Assembly: GCA_013350335.1 (NCBI GenBank)
Contig: CM023534.1
Coordinates: 12,801,542-12,865,541, forward strand
Direction: 5' to 3'
Origin: Chimonanthus salicifolius
Lineage: Eukaryota > Streptophyta > Magnoliopsida > Laurales > Calycanthaceae
DNA: 64,000 nucleotides
Below, in pieces: positions 33,611 to 46,380 of this stretch; positions within the stretch are counted from its first letter, which is position 1; every line of letters begins with the position of its first letter. The notes under the pieces are model-generated. The model saw only the letters and a list, made by a program, of their open reading frames with translations, ran no database searches and had not been told where the DNA came from. A program made the translations under genes and the position numbers.

Positions 33611-36524
33611 CTAGTCAGGAATATCAGGCACAGCTAGTTCTTCGACAGGATGATCAGGTAATGGAGCAGGGGGTTGCCCTCCATTCTCATTGGATTCAGG
33701 ATGGAAGTTAATGGGGAACTTTGTGACCCGAGGCTTGCCTGCCAAGATGTTCCTCTGGACTCGATCAATCAACACTTTTGGGGGTGGTTCCTCTCTTAGC
33801 TGCTCATCATCATAGTCATTGTTCACATAGTAGCCCACCCTAATGAATTCCTGCCCCAGGTAAGAGCACGTAAGCAGCAAGACAGTGACACCTATAATGT
33901 CTTCATCAGGGATCTTTGAAGGGTCTGGTGGGTCTGCCTGCAAGAATCCAAGTATCCAAATTATATGCGCATCAGTACAAAAAGAAGGTTCTAGAGATGT
34001 CTCATACATACTGTTCAACAGAATCAAAATAAAAGTTCAAGCCAGGCATTTGTTAGGGGGTATGACTATCTCTGAGAAATGTCAAGTGACAAAAGAAAGA
34101 AACATCAAATATCAATATTTGGTATTTTGGAACTTGAACACAATCAGAATCTTGTCTCCACCATGAAAATAAAGCGAGATCATAGGCATTAAGGGTCAGT
34201 ATGAATTGCCTGGAAAACAAAACGATAGTTGCCAATGTTGACAGGCCCAACAAGCACACTCTCCAACAGTTGGTCGTGTGTCTCATCTTCAGCAGATCCA
34301 ACGTAGGTGAGCTTCCAATCCAAATCTGCAAGTCCAGATAAAGTTCAACAAATAGATCAGAGGTTATCCAGCGGGGATTGGCAGTAGAAAATTGAAAGGA
34401 ATTTCTACCAGGCCTGCTTAGGAACTGGGGGTAATTGGTGGTTCAGATGAAGATAATGAAAAAACATATATTGCTTTCTGTAAATTATGACCTAAGGTGC
34501 ATGGGCACAGGTACCAAGTGTCTGATTCTGTAACATAGATTATGACCCATCGAACTCCCAACATTCTTTCACAATTTCATGTTTACAAAAACTATGAAAA
34601 AGTCCTGTAATTTTCTATGGAACAAATTGAAGTTATGTGATTCTCCAAATCAATTTGACAGGAACTGTAAAGGGAGCATTATCATTTCCAAACCATGTAG
34701 TCATGAAAGGCATGGATGAAAAATTAGAAAAAAGAAAAAGCAAATTCACACACACTTCGAGTATATCATAAATTATTGTATTATCTTTCAAAAGAATATG
34801 GGCATCAGGTAAGTACTGGGCCCATGAAAAACAATTTGCCAAATCTAAATATAAATGTGAACCTCAAGTTGATGGGATAAATGACTTGACAGTGATGACA
34901 TATACCTTTCAAAAGAATACATTCTGGTATTATCTATTACCAGATGATGTAATCCCGGGATATGTTAGGATCTTTTTGGGCTCATAATTGTGTGACTTCG
35001 TCAATTAAAGAGCTATGACTCGACCACTATTCAGAAAATTATTTCTTTTTATTCTTCTCTTTCTAGTTCTCTTGTCCTGCTAACCTTAATAATTGTTGGG
35101 CTTCAAGCCTTCAATACAGATAGGATATTCATTATCTCTAATTCAACCACTTACGTTTTTTTCATTAATTTTTTATTTTTGGTGTTCTATATTTTGTTTG
35201 TGATTAAATTACTAATCATGTTTTCTTAATATCTTTTATCTATTTGCATTTCCTATTATCTTCCCATTTTACCCTAAATTGAGCCTAGATAATGGGAGAA
35301 AGGTCTAAGGTGTTTTCATCCATCCATTCGATGGGAGGGCTTAAAACATGTTGTGATATTAGAACCGTGTGATAAGGAAAATCTAGTCCCATGAATAATT
35401 GATATAATCAAAATACAAAGCTAGTGGAATTTAACCGAATGGAGAGTTGGCGAAATATGGATGATGGATAATTTGCAGGGGAACCAATTGGATGGTTGAG
35501 AGCACTTGATGTAAAAGTCTAGTCCCATGAATGTCTAAGATTTATCAAGGTAACAATTTAGGGAAAGTTTACTAAGCAGAGGAGGATGATTTGCAGGGGA
35601 CCAATTGGAAAATTATGATGGAGGAAAGTCCAGTACCATGAGAATTATGTGTCATAAGGGGAAATGGTGAAGCTAATGAAGAGAAGGTGGCAAACGAAAG
35701 GTCTAATCCAGGAAATTCGGCAAATGCAATACCTTGGGTGAATCTGAAATCTAGAGTACCATGGAGATTCAAGATGCTAGTGAGAGAAACTTGGAGTTCA
35801 AGTTCAAGCTTGAATTGTTCATGTAAAGAGATCTGCAAATAGCGTGGAGGATTTTTTTGACAAAACGTGGGGTAGATAGAGAAGATGCTTTTGTAGGTAA
35901 TATATAGGTTTTTTGAGGGTGCTCCAAAGGGGGTACACTTGTAAATGTGCTCTGTATAGCTCCCTCATACTGTACATCTCTCAGAACCACAGGTATCAAT
36001 ACAATTTATATTTACTGTCCAGAAAAAAAGGTCTAGAACGAGGAATGGTCCTAATTGATGAATTAGGTCCCTTCTTTTTTATTGTTGTTACAGGAAATTC
36101 GATTTCCGCCAAGCTGTTTTGAATCAGAGCACGCCCAATTCATTTCCGAACGTCTGCAAAACATGCATATAACAAGAGAATAGGTTTCTGTAATCTATGC
36201 AGACCAAAAGTTCGAGTAAAGATAAAACGCCATGAAAGGAAAAATCTGCAATACGTGAATCCAACCATTGATTGACTTCAGAAGTGAACCCATGTTCTCA
36301 TTTCTCGGAAAACTCGAGAAATATTTGAGAAAATGAAGAAAAGGCAAGTAAACCCTAGAAAACGAAATATTAGATGGAGGTAGAAAGCATAATGAGGAAA
36401 GGGGTTAGAGCGTACCATCAGAGAGAGGAATCAAGCACTCGTAAGAGATCTCGAACTGGAAAGGGTTGAGAAATGGGGCCGGATTGTCCAACACAGTCAC
36501 GTTTGTGATATTCACGGCGCTCAT
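33611..36524 (-). CDS. Histone chaperone ASF1 (anti-silencing function 1)
   Basis: Binds histone H3-H4 dimers in the nucleus and hands them to assembly factors during replication and transcription. Exons on the minus strand: 36524-36416, 34325-34210, 33937-33611, giving 183 residues, normal for the family. The start MSAVNITNVTVLDNPAPF is the classical ASF1 N-terminus. DLDWKLTYVGSAEDETHDQ and VGPVNIGNYRFVFQADPP follow, then GVTVLLLTCSYLGQEFIRVG, VNNDYDDEQLREEPPPK and RVTKFPINFHPE. The tail is short, acidic and Pro-rich (PVEELAVPDIPD). All junctions are in phase (codon 37 is split G|AT). Intron 1 is 2.09 kb. Intron 2 begins GC rather than GT (CAG|GCAATT) and ends TGCAG. No defect is seen, so the gene looks functional. 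It cannot be assigned to the ASF1A or ASF1B paralogue from sequence alone. Confidence 0.95.
33938..34209 (-). other. GC-AG intron 2 of ASF1
   Basis: On the minus strand the exon ends TTC CAG and the intron opens GCAATTCATAC; it closes TTCTTGCAG before GCAGACCCACC. The protein across the join (FVFQ|ADPPDPSK) is the invariant ASF1 sequence, which fixes the boundary. No GT in the neighbourhood keeps the frame and the residues. Confidence 0.85.
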
Positions 36525-37312
36525 TATCTCCGGTTTATGGCATCAAAACCCAAGCCTTAGACCTCAAAACCCTCATCCAAACCCTAACGCGGTTGAAGAA
36601 TACAACAAATCAAATGAACAGATGAAAAATCAAGCCTATATATTTCATTGATCATTCATATATGAAGAAAATGAGGAGAGAAATGAAAGATCTCCTTCAC
36701 TAAAATGAAATGAGACTTTCTCTCTCTTTTATTATGAATTGGCACTGGCGCGGGATGAAAGATTTTGCATTTTCAGTTGAAGAGTTTTTTAATTATTAAT
36801 TATGAAATAAAAAATAAATTAAAGAAAATTAAAAAGTAAAAAAGAGATGAAGGGCCAGAGGCGATGACCAGCAGCAGCCGGTGGAGATTGGCGGGAGATT
36901 TTGAGTTCTAAGCATTTCCTAAATTTTCTTTTTCCACCCAGAAGCTCAAGGCCGAGGATTTAGGTGGCTGATTCGTACTTCGCACCCGATTTTGAAAATT
37001 CTAACTTAATGGACTGCTCTCGTGACTCATTTCGATCCTATTAATATAATTATTTTTTATATATTAATATTTTAAATTCAAATATAGATTGTGAACATAT
37101 TAACTTATTAAAATAATTTTAACAAAAATATTTTTTTCATTTGATTTAAGCAAATAAATTTAATAATTGTTTAGAAATGATAGTGATTTTTGTACTATGA
37201 ATTTTTCTCGCGGTATATCAAATTTAAAGGAAATTCCACTTTAATTTTATGTTTTATTCAATTTAAATCAAATGACTTTATATATGTATCAAAATAATTT
37301 TTTCACATAGAC
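36525..37312. other. ASF1 promoter side
   Basis: Region upstream of the ASF1 start. 36640-36740 holds a possible 5' leader with TCTCTCTCT, and 36780-36850 is A/T-rich. No certain TATA box was found and no other gene is seen before the LINE insertion. Confidence 0.35.
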
Positions 37313-38360
37313 AACTATTCATTTGATGGTGTTCTGTTCTGCTGATGACAAGGCCAAGGCTCTCAAGAATCTTCTGAATATGTTCTTCTCTTTCTCGGGT
37401 CTTGAAACAAATCCTACCAAGTGTGAGATCATCTTTTCCAAATTCTGCCACAGCAAGCATTCCATTCTCTATATTTTTGGCATGGAAGAGGCCTCTCTTC
37501 CCATCTCCTATCTGGGCTTGCCTCTGCTTTCTTCACGTATATTTGTTAAGGATTGTGATGCTCGGTTGGAAAAGGTTGACATCGAATCAATGGTTGGACT
37601 TCTCGTTGTCTTTCTTATGTTGGTAGATTGGAGCTCCTTAAATCAATTGTTAGCACTGTTCATTTGTTATGGAATAACTCCTTTCTTCTACCCAAAAATT
37701 GCTTAGATCGCATTAAGAAGTTGATGCCTGCTTTTCTTTGGAGATCGGTTAATTACCATAGGAAGATTCATATGGTGAGTTGGAACAAGGTTTGCTTCCC
37801 AAAGAAAGAAGGTGGTTTGGGTCTGAGAAACCTTCACAAACTCAATGATGCTTGCCTCATGCACCAAATTTGGTTCATTGTGTCTGGAAAGGACAGCTTA
37901 GGACTTAGGTGGATTCACTCAAAAGTACATCAAGAGGCACAACGTGTGGGATGTTAATATAAATCGTTCTGCCTCATGGGACTGGAGATCCATAATACGC
38001 GTGACAAGGCCAAGAAATTAATTGTTCATGTTATTGGTAATGGCACTGCTTCTAGATTTTGGCTCGACCCTTGGATTAATCCTTGCTGAACATTATGTGG
38101 GCCGTGTTATCTATGATCTTGGATTGGATAGGCATTTCTCTGTCAGCTCCTTCATCTCTAATCGAAAATGGGATTTACCTCCTCAAACTTCTACTGTTTT
38201 GATTAAAATATGGGGTCTGGTTACTGCTATAAGTCTTCCATGTTATGATACTGCTGATCAGGTCCAACGGGTGACAGATTCCTCTAGCAATTTTAGTGTT
38301 TCTTCCACTCTTGCCCCCTTGATTCAAAACCCCACTCCTGCCAAGGTAAATCATACTTGG

Positions 38361-41300
38361 TGTTTTGCAAATTTTTAATTTATAACTCATAAGTGCACGA
38401 ATAATTTAATAGTATAGCGTTAAGAGTGCGAGGCAGATCCCACAAACAAATAACAAAATATATACAAAAACAAAATATATGTAATTGAAACATACTGATT
38501 TAAAAAATATATAGATCTTTAGAAATAACTTAAATATGAAATTCAAATTCTAATTTTTACATATATGTGTTACGCCCCGACCCGAAGGGTGGGCCCGGAA
38601 TGCGACTGATTTTTTTTTTTTAAGTAAACTAAACCACAAGCATTCTTACTGGGCCGGATCAATAGTTAGGCCCAGCGGTTACACATTAGCCCATCATGTG
38701 GACTCAAACATGTACCATATGCTTCCCCCATAAAATAGACATAAACAACATCAACACATAGCATGCTCAATTCAAATCCAACATTGATTAATACAAAGCA
38801 TAAGAAAATCAACCATTGATTCATCATTCAAAACATTGTCTCAAATCACTACAAAGGCAACATATCCTAATACATCAGATTAACACAAATTAAGTACCAC
38901 ATACGGTACTTAATAAAAGTCAACGGTTCCAAGAACCAACAGGAAAAGATCGGGGCATTCCCCTCCGGGGGAATCCCAAAACACTGCTTTAGCTTAATCG
39001 CCCTAAGCCTGAAAGAGAGGGTCCTCCTCCTCGGGTTCATCGCCTGAAAGGTGAGTGGTGTGAGCTAACTAGCCCAGTGAAGAAAATATAACAATGCAGT
39101 TTAAGTAAAGATAAAACAGGTTAGCAACAGTTCAATAATATCACATGCTTGATAACAATAAGCATAATCTCAAGTAATACATCAACATCTTCAATCACTG
39201 CCATTATCCACCGTAACGCCTGCCAACTACACTGAGACCAGTATTAAGTCCCGACACGGTCAAAATACATCCTTACAAGTACATCTCCAGCTCTGACTTA
39301 GCCGATACTGACACCCTCAAGTCAGTAACTGACGACAGCATGGTCCGCCTATGGTCCAGTAGACATAAACCATCTCTCATATGACCGATATTGGTTCAAT
39401 AGCCCAGGTACGTGGAAGCAGTCTTACATACTCATACGATCAATATCGTACTATTTCAATCAACATCAGCACTCTTACCATAGTGCATCGTGTATAGGCA
39501 CATTGGTGGGTTCATCAAAATTGAAACCACTCATTGCTCAACATTTATCTCATCATAAAACCTGTTTATAAAATCTGCAGAGTTAAGTTCCCTCACCGTT
39601 ATGTGTGGTTTACGCGGTCTCTGTTCAAACAACACACAAGTGCACAATCAATATACAGATCAAATACATACACACGAGTAGTATTTTGAAATCTCACGTT
39701 TTTCCAAAAAATATCCGAGGTATATGGAATTGAGTCTCCTAATGGGTTTTTATCCTTTTTAAATTATCATAATCCACAATATAATAATAAATAAAAAGGG
39801 GCTCAGTCCAAACTCATATTGTCCTCTGGGCATTGACCAGATTGACTTATTGAGTTAGGTCTAGATCCTCGGGTCACTTCTCGGTTGTCTTCTGGATAGG
39901 ACCAGATCTGACATTTTGAGTAGGCCTCGAGGTCACCCAGTGCCCGACTATATAGCGTCGGCCTGAAAGTGAATCACTCAGTGCCCGACCAATAGGGTCG
40001 GCCTGAAAGCGGATACAATAGTATTTACACTATAAGTAATAAGAGAAGAGGGTTAGTACAATTTTAATTAACAAAAAGGGGTACTAATCATCACATCGCA
40101 TAATCTAACAAAATAATAATTTTTTTTGAATAAAATAATAATATTTATTTATTTAATCATTTATTCATTTTTTTTTTCTTCAATGGAACCAACATTAAAA
40201 GCACAACAACAATAATATCAAATAAAAATATATTTTTTTTCTTCTTCTTCCTCCCCCGTTCACTGTCTGCAACAGATAGTGAACGGCCGGGAACAGTAAA
40301 ACCGAACCTGAGAAATAGGGGATTTTCTGGACTCGGTTTTTTACATATGACCGGTCCGATGGATTCCTCTGGGAGTCCTCTTTCCACAGGGAGAGGTTTG
40401 GAGCTTTGAAACTCAGTAAGCCATCCGATCTTAACATCGGGAGCTCACTGATACAAAGAAAATTCGGGTTTTCCTTAAAACTTCAAATTGGTTTTTCTTA
40501 CTGAAAACATGGTCAAAATCGGATTTTCTGGGTTCAAAACTGACTAGAATTGAAAGGGGAATGCAGTGGTTACCTCGGATTGAATTCCTGGGCTGAAATC
40601 CGGTCTTTTGAAATTTTTTTCCCTAAAAGTTACTGTTTGCAAAACAGAGGCAACAGCAAAAGGGGTCTCGGCCGGATTAACAAAGAGCAGAGAGAAGAGA
40701 AGATGCAAAATTTTGCTGGGAGTGAATCTAGTGGCTTTGGCCGGTTTAAATAGATTTTCGGCCGGAAAATCTGGGATGGGACGGGACGTCATCGCCGGAA
40801 ATCAGGGAGCAGCAACGCATGCGGGCATGCCGCTGAAGCTGCTACCGTATACTGTAGGTTTTGTGTATCAGCCCTCCCATTTTCTTTAAATTGCAGTTAA
40901 GTCCTAATTTTAATAAAAATCGATTTTAAAACTAAAAGTAATAATTTAAAAACTCAAAAACTTGATCCAACCTTACAGATAGATTGGGTTTTGAAAATCT
41001 TAGCTACCATAAAAATTTTGGAATTTAACTCTTATTAAAAATGATTTATTTAAATAAAAATTATAAATTTACACTATTTACTTAAATAAAGAATTGTTAA
41101 AATAAACAATTTAGAAACATCCTTTTGAGATGAAATGAAATAACTAGATCATTCTTAAAATGGTCTACCATAAAATACTAATTTCAAATTTTATTTCATT
41201 TTAAAAACCCTTTAAAATAATTAATACTCCCTTTCGGCGTTTTGACGGGTGGGATTTAAATATCATTTTCTGAAAATAAATTCATTTTAAAATTAGAAAT

Positions 41301-43312
41301 ACAAATCCTTTATTTAGGAGAACATTATTTACCAATAATATATACATATCAACAATATTTATAAAAATATACACAACAAGTGGTAAATTACCAAAATGCC
41401 CCTCCAGCTCGACGAGCTGAATCACTGAGTTTTCGGGCTCAGATCGGGCCAAACCTGGGCTTTCCTCGAAGCCCTAACCAAAATCTTCGAGATTAACCGG
41501 TTAAATAGGATGAACAAGTTAAAACACGCCTAATCTGGGGTAGGGTATTACAATATGACTTTGAATTAGTAGCATTCCAATTCTAAGAATCAAATCTAAA
41601 AATTAGAATATCATCATCTAAATCTAAAATCTAACTAATAATCCAATTTAATTAAAGTAATGGCATTGAACTAGAATTTATAAATAATCTCAAACCAGTT
41701 TAAGAGAACAAAATTAAAATGCAATTAAATCAATCTCAATCTAGTTCAAAAGAATTTGAGAGGATAAGAAAAGAATAAAAAATTTAATAAAAGTAATGAA
41801 ATATTCACAAAATGTACAATGGAATTGAGACAAGTATTTATGGAGGCATTTTATCCCATTTGATGATAAAATCACAGCCTAGACTATGAAATCTTCAAGA
41901 ATTATCAAATACATATTCAAATTTGTCTTTTATCAAAACTCCAATTAAAAATATTATGGCTTCCATTAAATAAGAAATTCCCAATTCAAGCCTTAGGGTT
42001 GGGCAGAAATTTATACTTGCCTTTCCAAATCTAAAATAAGTTGTTCTTAAAAAGAACCTTATACTGGGAAGATCAAGTTCCACCTATCCTAAAAGGGGTT
42101 CTGCTTTTTCTTGAAAATTCTCAAAATAATTTCTAACACAACATTTATAAAAGAAATTAAAATAAAAATTCAAACTATCATTACACGATATTCAATAATT
42201 GGAAAATCATACATCTAAAATAAGGTACTATGAATTTTATTCAAATAAATCGAAATATGAAATTACAATACTTTTGGAGTTTTGCATCAAAGACAGAAAA
42301 CACAAGAACTTACAAATTAATTTCGAAAATTCATTTCTTCTCTAGTCTCTTCATCATCTAATCTTTAGTGCTCCTTCAAATTTTACAATGCCTGAACCCT
42401 TTATTTATGGTGCTCAAATGAAACTGGATTAGGCAAGTCTTCAAAAAATTCCTCCATAATTCTCTCTCCAAAACTTTCTCCCAAATTCTCTCTCTTTTAT
42501 TTATCCAAATTTAATGTCTTTTCTAAGCCATGGTCGAATTTTTGTAGATAAGGCACCATGATTTTAGAGATTTTAGATTAATTTGGAAAGTAGGGTGCAA
42601 ATCTCATTTTTCTACACATGTAATAGCTTGCAGCTCAATTTTGACCTTGTTAAAGTCCAAATCATAAAATTTCATAAACTACAAATTTGTAGCCCTTGAA
42701 GTCTTGTTTCCAACACAATAAGAATAAATATAATCGGACATCGGAGTAAAAAGTTATGACTAAAATACTGAAACCATGTCAAAATATTCTTCCTTTCAAA
42801 ATTCACTTTGGTCAATCCAAATCCCATTTTTTTCTCTCATTCTTGCTTCCTCAATACTTCAAATGAAATTCAATGGTCCCAGTTGGTTTTTTGGACTTAG
42901 ATCCCATACTTGGACTTTTATCTGGGCCAGAATACTGGTAGACTTTAGCTCATTAGCTTCTAATTATAGACTTTGGCTTCATGCTTCAGACTCGAATAGT
43001 GGGTCCATTTGTGTGTTTATAATTTTCTACCACCTTTATAATTTAGCACAGTTTAAAAGTTATTATTATAATTCAAACTCTCATATCCGAACCTGAATTA
43101 TAATAATTTACAATAATTCCAAAATCAAGTTAGGTGGTAAAAATTAAAAAATTTCCAATAATAGACTTTTCTGCATTTTAATTCATTTATCTTGTATTCT
43201 CACAAATACACTACAAAACTCAAAAATAACATTAAACGCATCTAATATACATAAATCAAAAGCTAACTAATCTAAAATTAAAGAGTAAAATGGTCATTTT
43301 CAATGCTCAACA
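38361..43312. mobile_element. LTR-like element X, copy 1, inserted in the LINE
   Basis: Begins TGTTTTGCAAAT and ends AATGCTCAACA, flanked by the 5-bp duplication CTTGG (38356-38360 and 43313-43317). LINE homology stops and resumes exactly at these points. After removing the solo LTR inside it, about 1.96 kb remains. No coding sequence is recognisable. TG...CA ends with a 5-bp duplication point to an LTR or solo LTR. A related copy lies at 44568-46073. Confidence 0.75.
38568..41552. mobile_element. 2985-bp solo LTR
   Basis: Begins TGTTACGCCCCGACCC and ends GGGGTAGGGTATTACA, which are inverted to each other. Perfect 5-bp duplication ATATG flanks it (38563-38567 and 41553-41557). The start does not recur at the right end, and no gag, pol, primer site or polypurine tract is present. 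It is therefore one LTR left by recombination between the two LTRs of a full element. The length and the TGT(A/T)A(C/T)-CCC terminus suit large Ty3/Gypsy LTRs (inference). Open frames of 76-93 codons inside it are not genes. Confidence 0.85.
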
Positions 43313-44567
43313 CTTGGTTTAGTGGGAACATTAATAAACACTCCACCATGAGCTGGTTTCACTTCAATGTTGGTATGAAAACTAAGGCCTTCCTCAATGG
43401 CTTGGGCATCAGATGTGATACTGTCTGTCCCCTTTGTCTTACTGATCAGGAAGATAAAATGCATCTCTTATCCTGCAGCTTTGTCCATGAAGTTTGGCAT
43501 ATCATCATGTCAAAGTTTGGGTTTCTTCCGGCAGCAAAAACGTCCTTGAGCAAGCTACTCAACTGGCTTCCTCTTCGACCCATCGCCTTCCTCGTCTCGC
43601 AACCATGCTCTCTGTTCCAACCCTTATTTGGCACTGTTGGAAGGCAAGAAACTTGAGGGTGTTCGAGCATTGTTCCAGCAATGCTATCAGAGTTTGTTCC
43701 TACATTTGTAGGGATATTCACTCTCGGATGTTCTTTCTTTTGTCAAATGCTGACCTGCTGTATGCTCCGAGAGTTTTCTCTGCTTTGTGGGACCTTCCGG
43801 CGCCTAATGAACAGTCCACTACTACTGCTATTTCAACCCACGACCATCTCTCTTTGGATCTATGTAACCGCTTGTTTCTCAACATTCCAAATGTTGGGAA
43901 TAACCCCTTTTTTTGTTGCTATCTATTTGGATGCTCAGGGACAGGTTAGTGGTAGTAGTGAGCTTCCCCTCCAAAGTCAATCTGACTTTGCTGCTATCCT
44001 CCTCTACATCAGCAGTCCCTCATAGGTTTAATCAGAAGAAACATTGCTCTCAGCCAGATCCTCTGCAACAATCCTGAAGTTATCAACTCTTTAAGGAAGC
44101 CCCCTACTAATTGGTGTCTTTGTACCCACCAGATTGCCTTCTGCCATTTGATGAGCCGCCTCCATTGCCATTCCTCTTCCTTCAACTTCATGTCTGATGA
44201 TAAGCTAAGGCCCTTCTACTCGTCCTCTGTTTCTCTTCGTCGTTGTATTTCTGTTACTGGCGTTTTAGCCAGTTCAGACTATTGCATACCTAGTTGACTT
44301 GCCTGGCCTTCGTGGTTGACCTGTTCTTTTGTCGTTTTGGTTTTTGGCCCAGTTCTGGGCTGTTTGTTTTGGCTGGGTCCGGTTTTTTTTTTTTTTTTTT
44401 TTCTGAATGGTTCTCTTTGTCTGCCTTAACTGTTGGGACCTCGCCTGGCCCGGGCTATGGGGTTTTTCTTGTTTTTCTAGGGATTTTTTCCCTTTCTTTG
44501 AATAAATTACTTACCTATTATTCAAAAAAAAAAAAACTATTCATTTGATTTTGTAAAGTTATTATTG

Positions 44568-46073
44568 TGTTTTAAATTTAACTCAGAAGCGCACGAACCA
44601 TATATAATATAATGTTATGAGTGCGAGTTTGAACCAATGGGACTTATGGAAAATATATCCAAAAATATCACAAAACATATACTAATTATAAACTTTGGAA
44701 TAAAATCATTTAAAACATTCATTGTTGGAATTAATTAAGAAATCTAAAAATAACCTAGATTCAACCTAGATCTAACTAGAAAAATTGAATTCAATTCCAA
44801 CCTAGTTTCATTATTCAAAGAATTTTATGAACAAATAAAATAAAAGAATGAAATATAAAATATTCACATAATTTACAATGAAATTGAGACGTATTTATGG
44901 AAGCATTTTATCCCATTTAAAAATAAAGCATGGCCTATACTATGAAATCTTCTAAAATTATCAAATACACATTCAAATTTATCTTTTATTAAAAGTCTAG
45001 CTAAAAGCATTATGGTGTCTATTAAATAAGAAATTTTCAATTCAAGCCTTAGGCTTAGGCAAAATTTACACTTGTGTCCATGGATCTAAAATATTCTACT
45101 CTTAAAACGAGCCTTAGCTCAGAAAATAAAACAAGTTCCACCACTCCTAATAGAGTTCTACTTTTCCTTAAAAACTCTCAAAATAATTTCTAACCTAACA
45201 TTTATAAGGACTTAAGATAAAAAATCAAATTATCATTACACAATATTTAATAATTGGAAAACCATACATCTAAAATAAACTACCATAAATTTTATTCAAT
45301 TAAATCAGAATAAAGAATTACAATGCTTCTGGAGTTTTGACAAAATAAAAAAATTACAAAACTTTTAAATAAAATTCGAATATTTCTCTCTTTTCTAATT
45401 TCTTCGGCCTCCAATGATTTTAAAAGAAGAGTTCTCCATGCAATGGTATGAGGTACATACGATTGGGAGGTTGGAAGATCCCAATGAGATTTTTTTTTCT
45501 CTATCTTGCATGATTCATTTTTCTAATTAAAACACTCCTTTTTCTCATCCATATCATCTCATACGACTCATCCATGGTGTCACGCGCATCTTGCATTTCA
45601 ACTTAGGCTCCATTCATATGTTGGCGTAAGAATTTGGAGACAAGTTTCTCCTCTCTATATTTTCTCCATTTTTTCTAATTACAACACTCTTATATCCATA
45701 TTAAAAATTTCAGATCAAAATGTCCCTTGGTGAAATTTGCATAACTGTAATTTTGAGTTGTAAAACCATAAAGTATAGTAGAAGATATGGTCTTAACCTA
45801 ACAAACAATATAATTTCAATATTTATTACTTAAAAACATTATTAAGATACACATGACTATAACCTAACAAGATCATGAATCTCAAAAATATCTACATTGG
45901 TATCTCATAACATAGGGAAATTATTGTGTACATTCAAAAAGTATGATATTAATATGTGCTTTTATTAATTTTGATAAGTTCGCTCATGCGTATTAAGTGG
46001 GTATATATAGGGTTCAAATCGGTGTGTCCGAAGGTAGAACGTAGTCACTTAAAATGGTATTTTCAAGATTATG
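44568..46073. mobile_element. LTR-like element X, copy 2
   Basis: The left end TGTTTTAAATTTAACTCAGAAGCGCACGAA matches copy 1 (TGTTTT...AACTCATAAGTGCACGAA), here quoted in part. Shared blocks continue through ATTTATGGA(A/G)GCATTTTATCCC, AAATAAGAAATT and TCAAGCCTTAGG. The right end TAAAATGGTATTTTCAAGATTATGC resembles copy 1's AAAATGGTCATTTTCAATGCTC, but the terminal CA is lost. It sits 18 bp beyond the LINE's right duplication. Right boundary is approximate. Confidence 0.65.
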
Positions 46074-46244
46074 CTTTTTTTTTTTTGTAAAGAATCAAGT
46101 CTATTAGATTTTAAAAATTAAGATAAAAAATCAACAATAAAATAAAGGCAGTTTTCTATAGATTTTAATGAAATCAATAGAATGAACTCACAATAAATTC
46201 AATTTAGATAGAAATCTAATTCACAACGTAGGTAATTTTTAAAA

Positions 46245-46380
46245 TATTGATATCTCGGTCGATTCGATATGTATTGGTCGAGATTATCTTTATTGGCCGA
46301 TATCTGATATTTATCGGCCGAGATTACTTTTATTGGTCTATATCTGATATTTATTACTGATATCGGCCGATAAAGATGAT
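46245..46380. repeat. TATCGGCCGATA-type repeat, third block
   Basis: Contains GGCCGATATCTGATAT, TATCGGCCGAGA and TATCGGCCGATAAAG with diverged half-sites (TTGGTCGAGA), in a T/A-rich setting like the blocks at 7190-7900 and 17265-17480. Confidence 0.7.

Larger units (their letters stand above)
37328..44534 (+). mobile_element. 5'-truncated LINE (L1-type), interrupted by nested insertions
   Basis: Flanked by a 15-bp direct repeat AACTATTCATTTGAT (37313-37327 and 44535-44549), with a poly(A) run just before the right copy: the signature of target-primed insertion. The element starts just inside the reverse transcriptase FADD motif. SGLETNPTKCEIIFS and ISYLGLPL follow (37323-37706 frame), then ELLKSIVSTVHLLWNNSFLL and MVSWNKVCFPKKEGGLGLRN (37628-37957). 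After the insertion come TWFSGNINKHSTMSWF and CDTVCPLC...DKMHLLSCSFVHEVW (43303-43656, the zinc-binding zf-RVT domain). Frames shift several times, so no complete protein can be made. About 2.2 kb is LINE proper; the rest is the inserted element 38361-43312. Confidence 0.9.

Noticed and set aside
40157..40889. Several 67-93-codon open frames
   Set aside because: They lie inside the solo LTR with no conserved domain and overlap each other on both strands.
43446..44548. Additional open frames on both strands near the LINE 3' end
   Set aside because: Alternative frames of the decayed LINE 3' region; the true frame is fragmented and already covered by the LINE entry.
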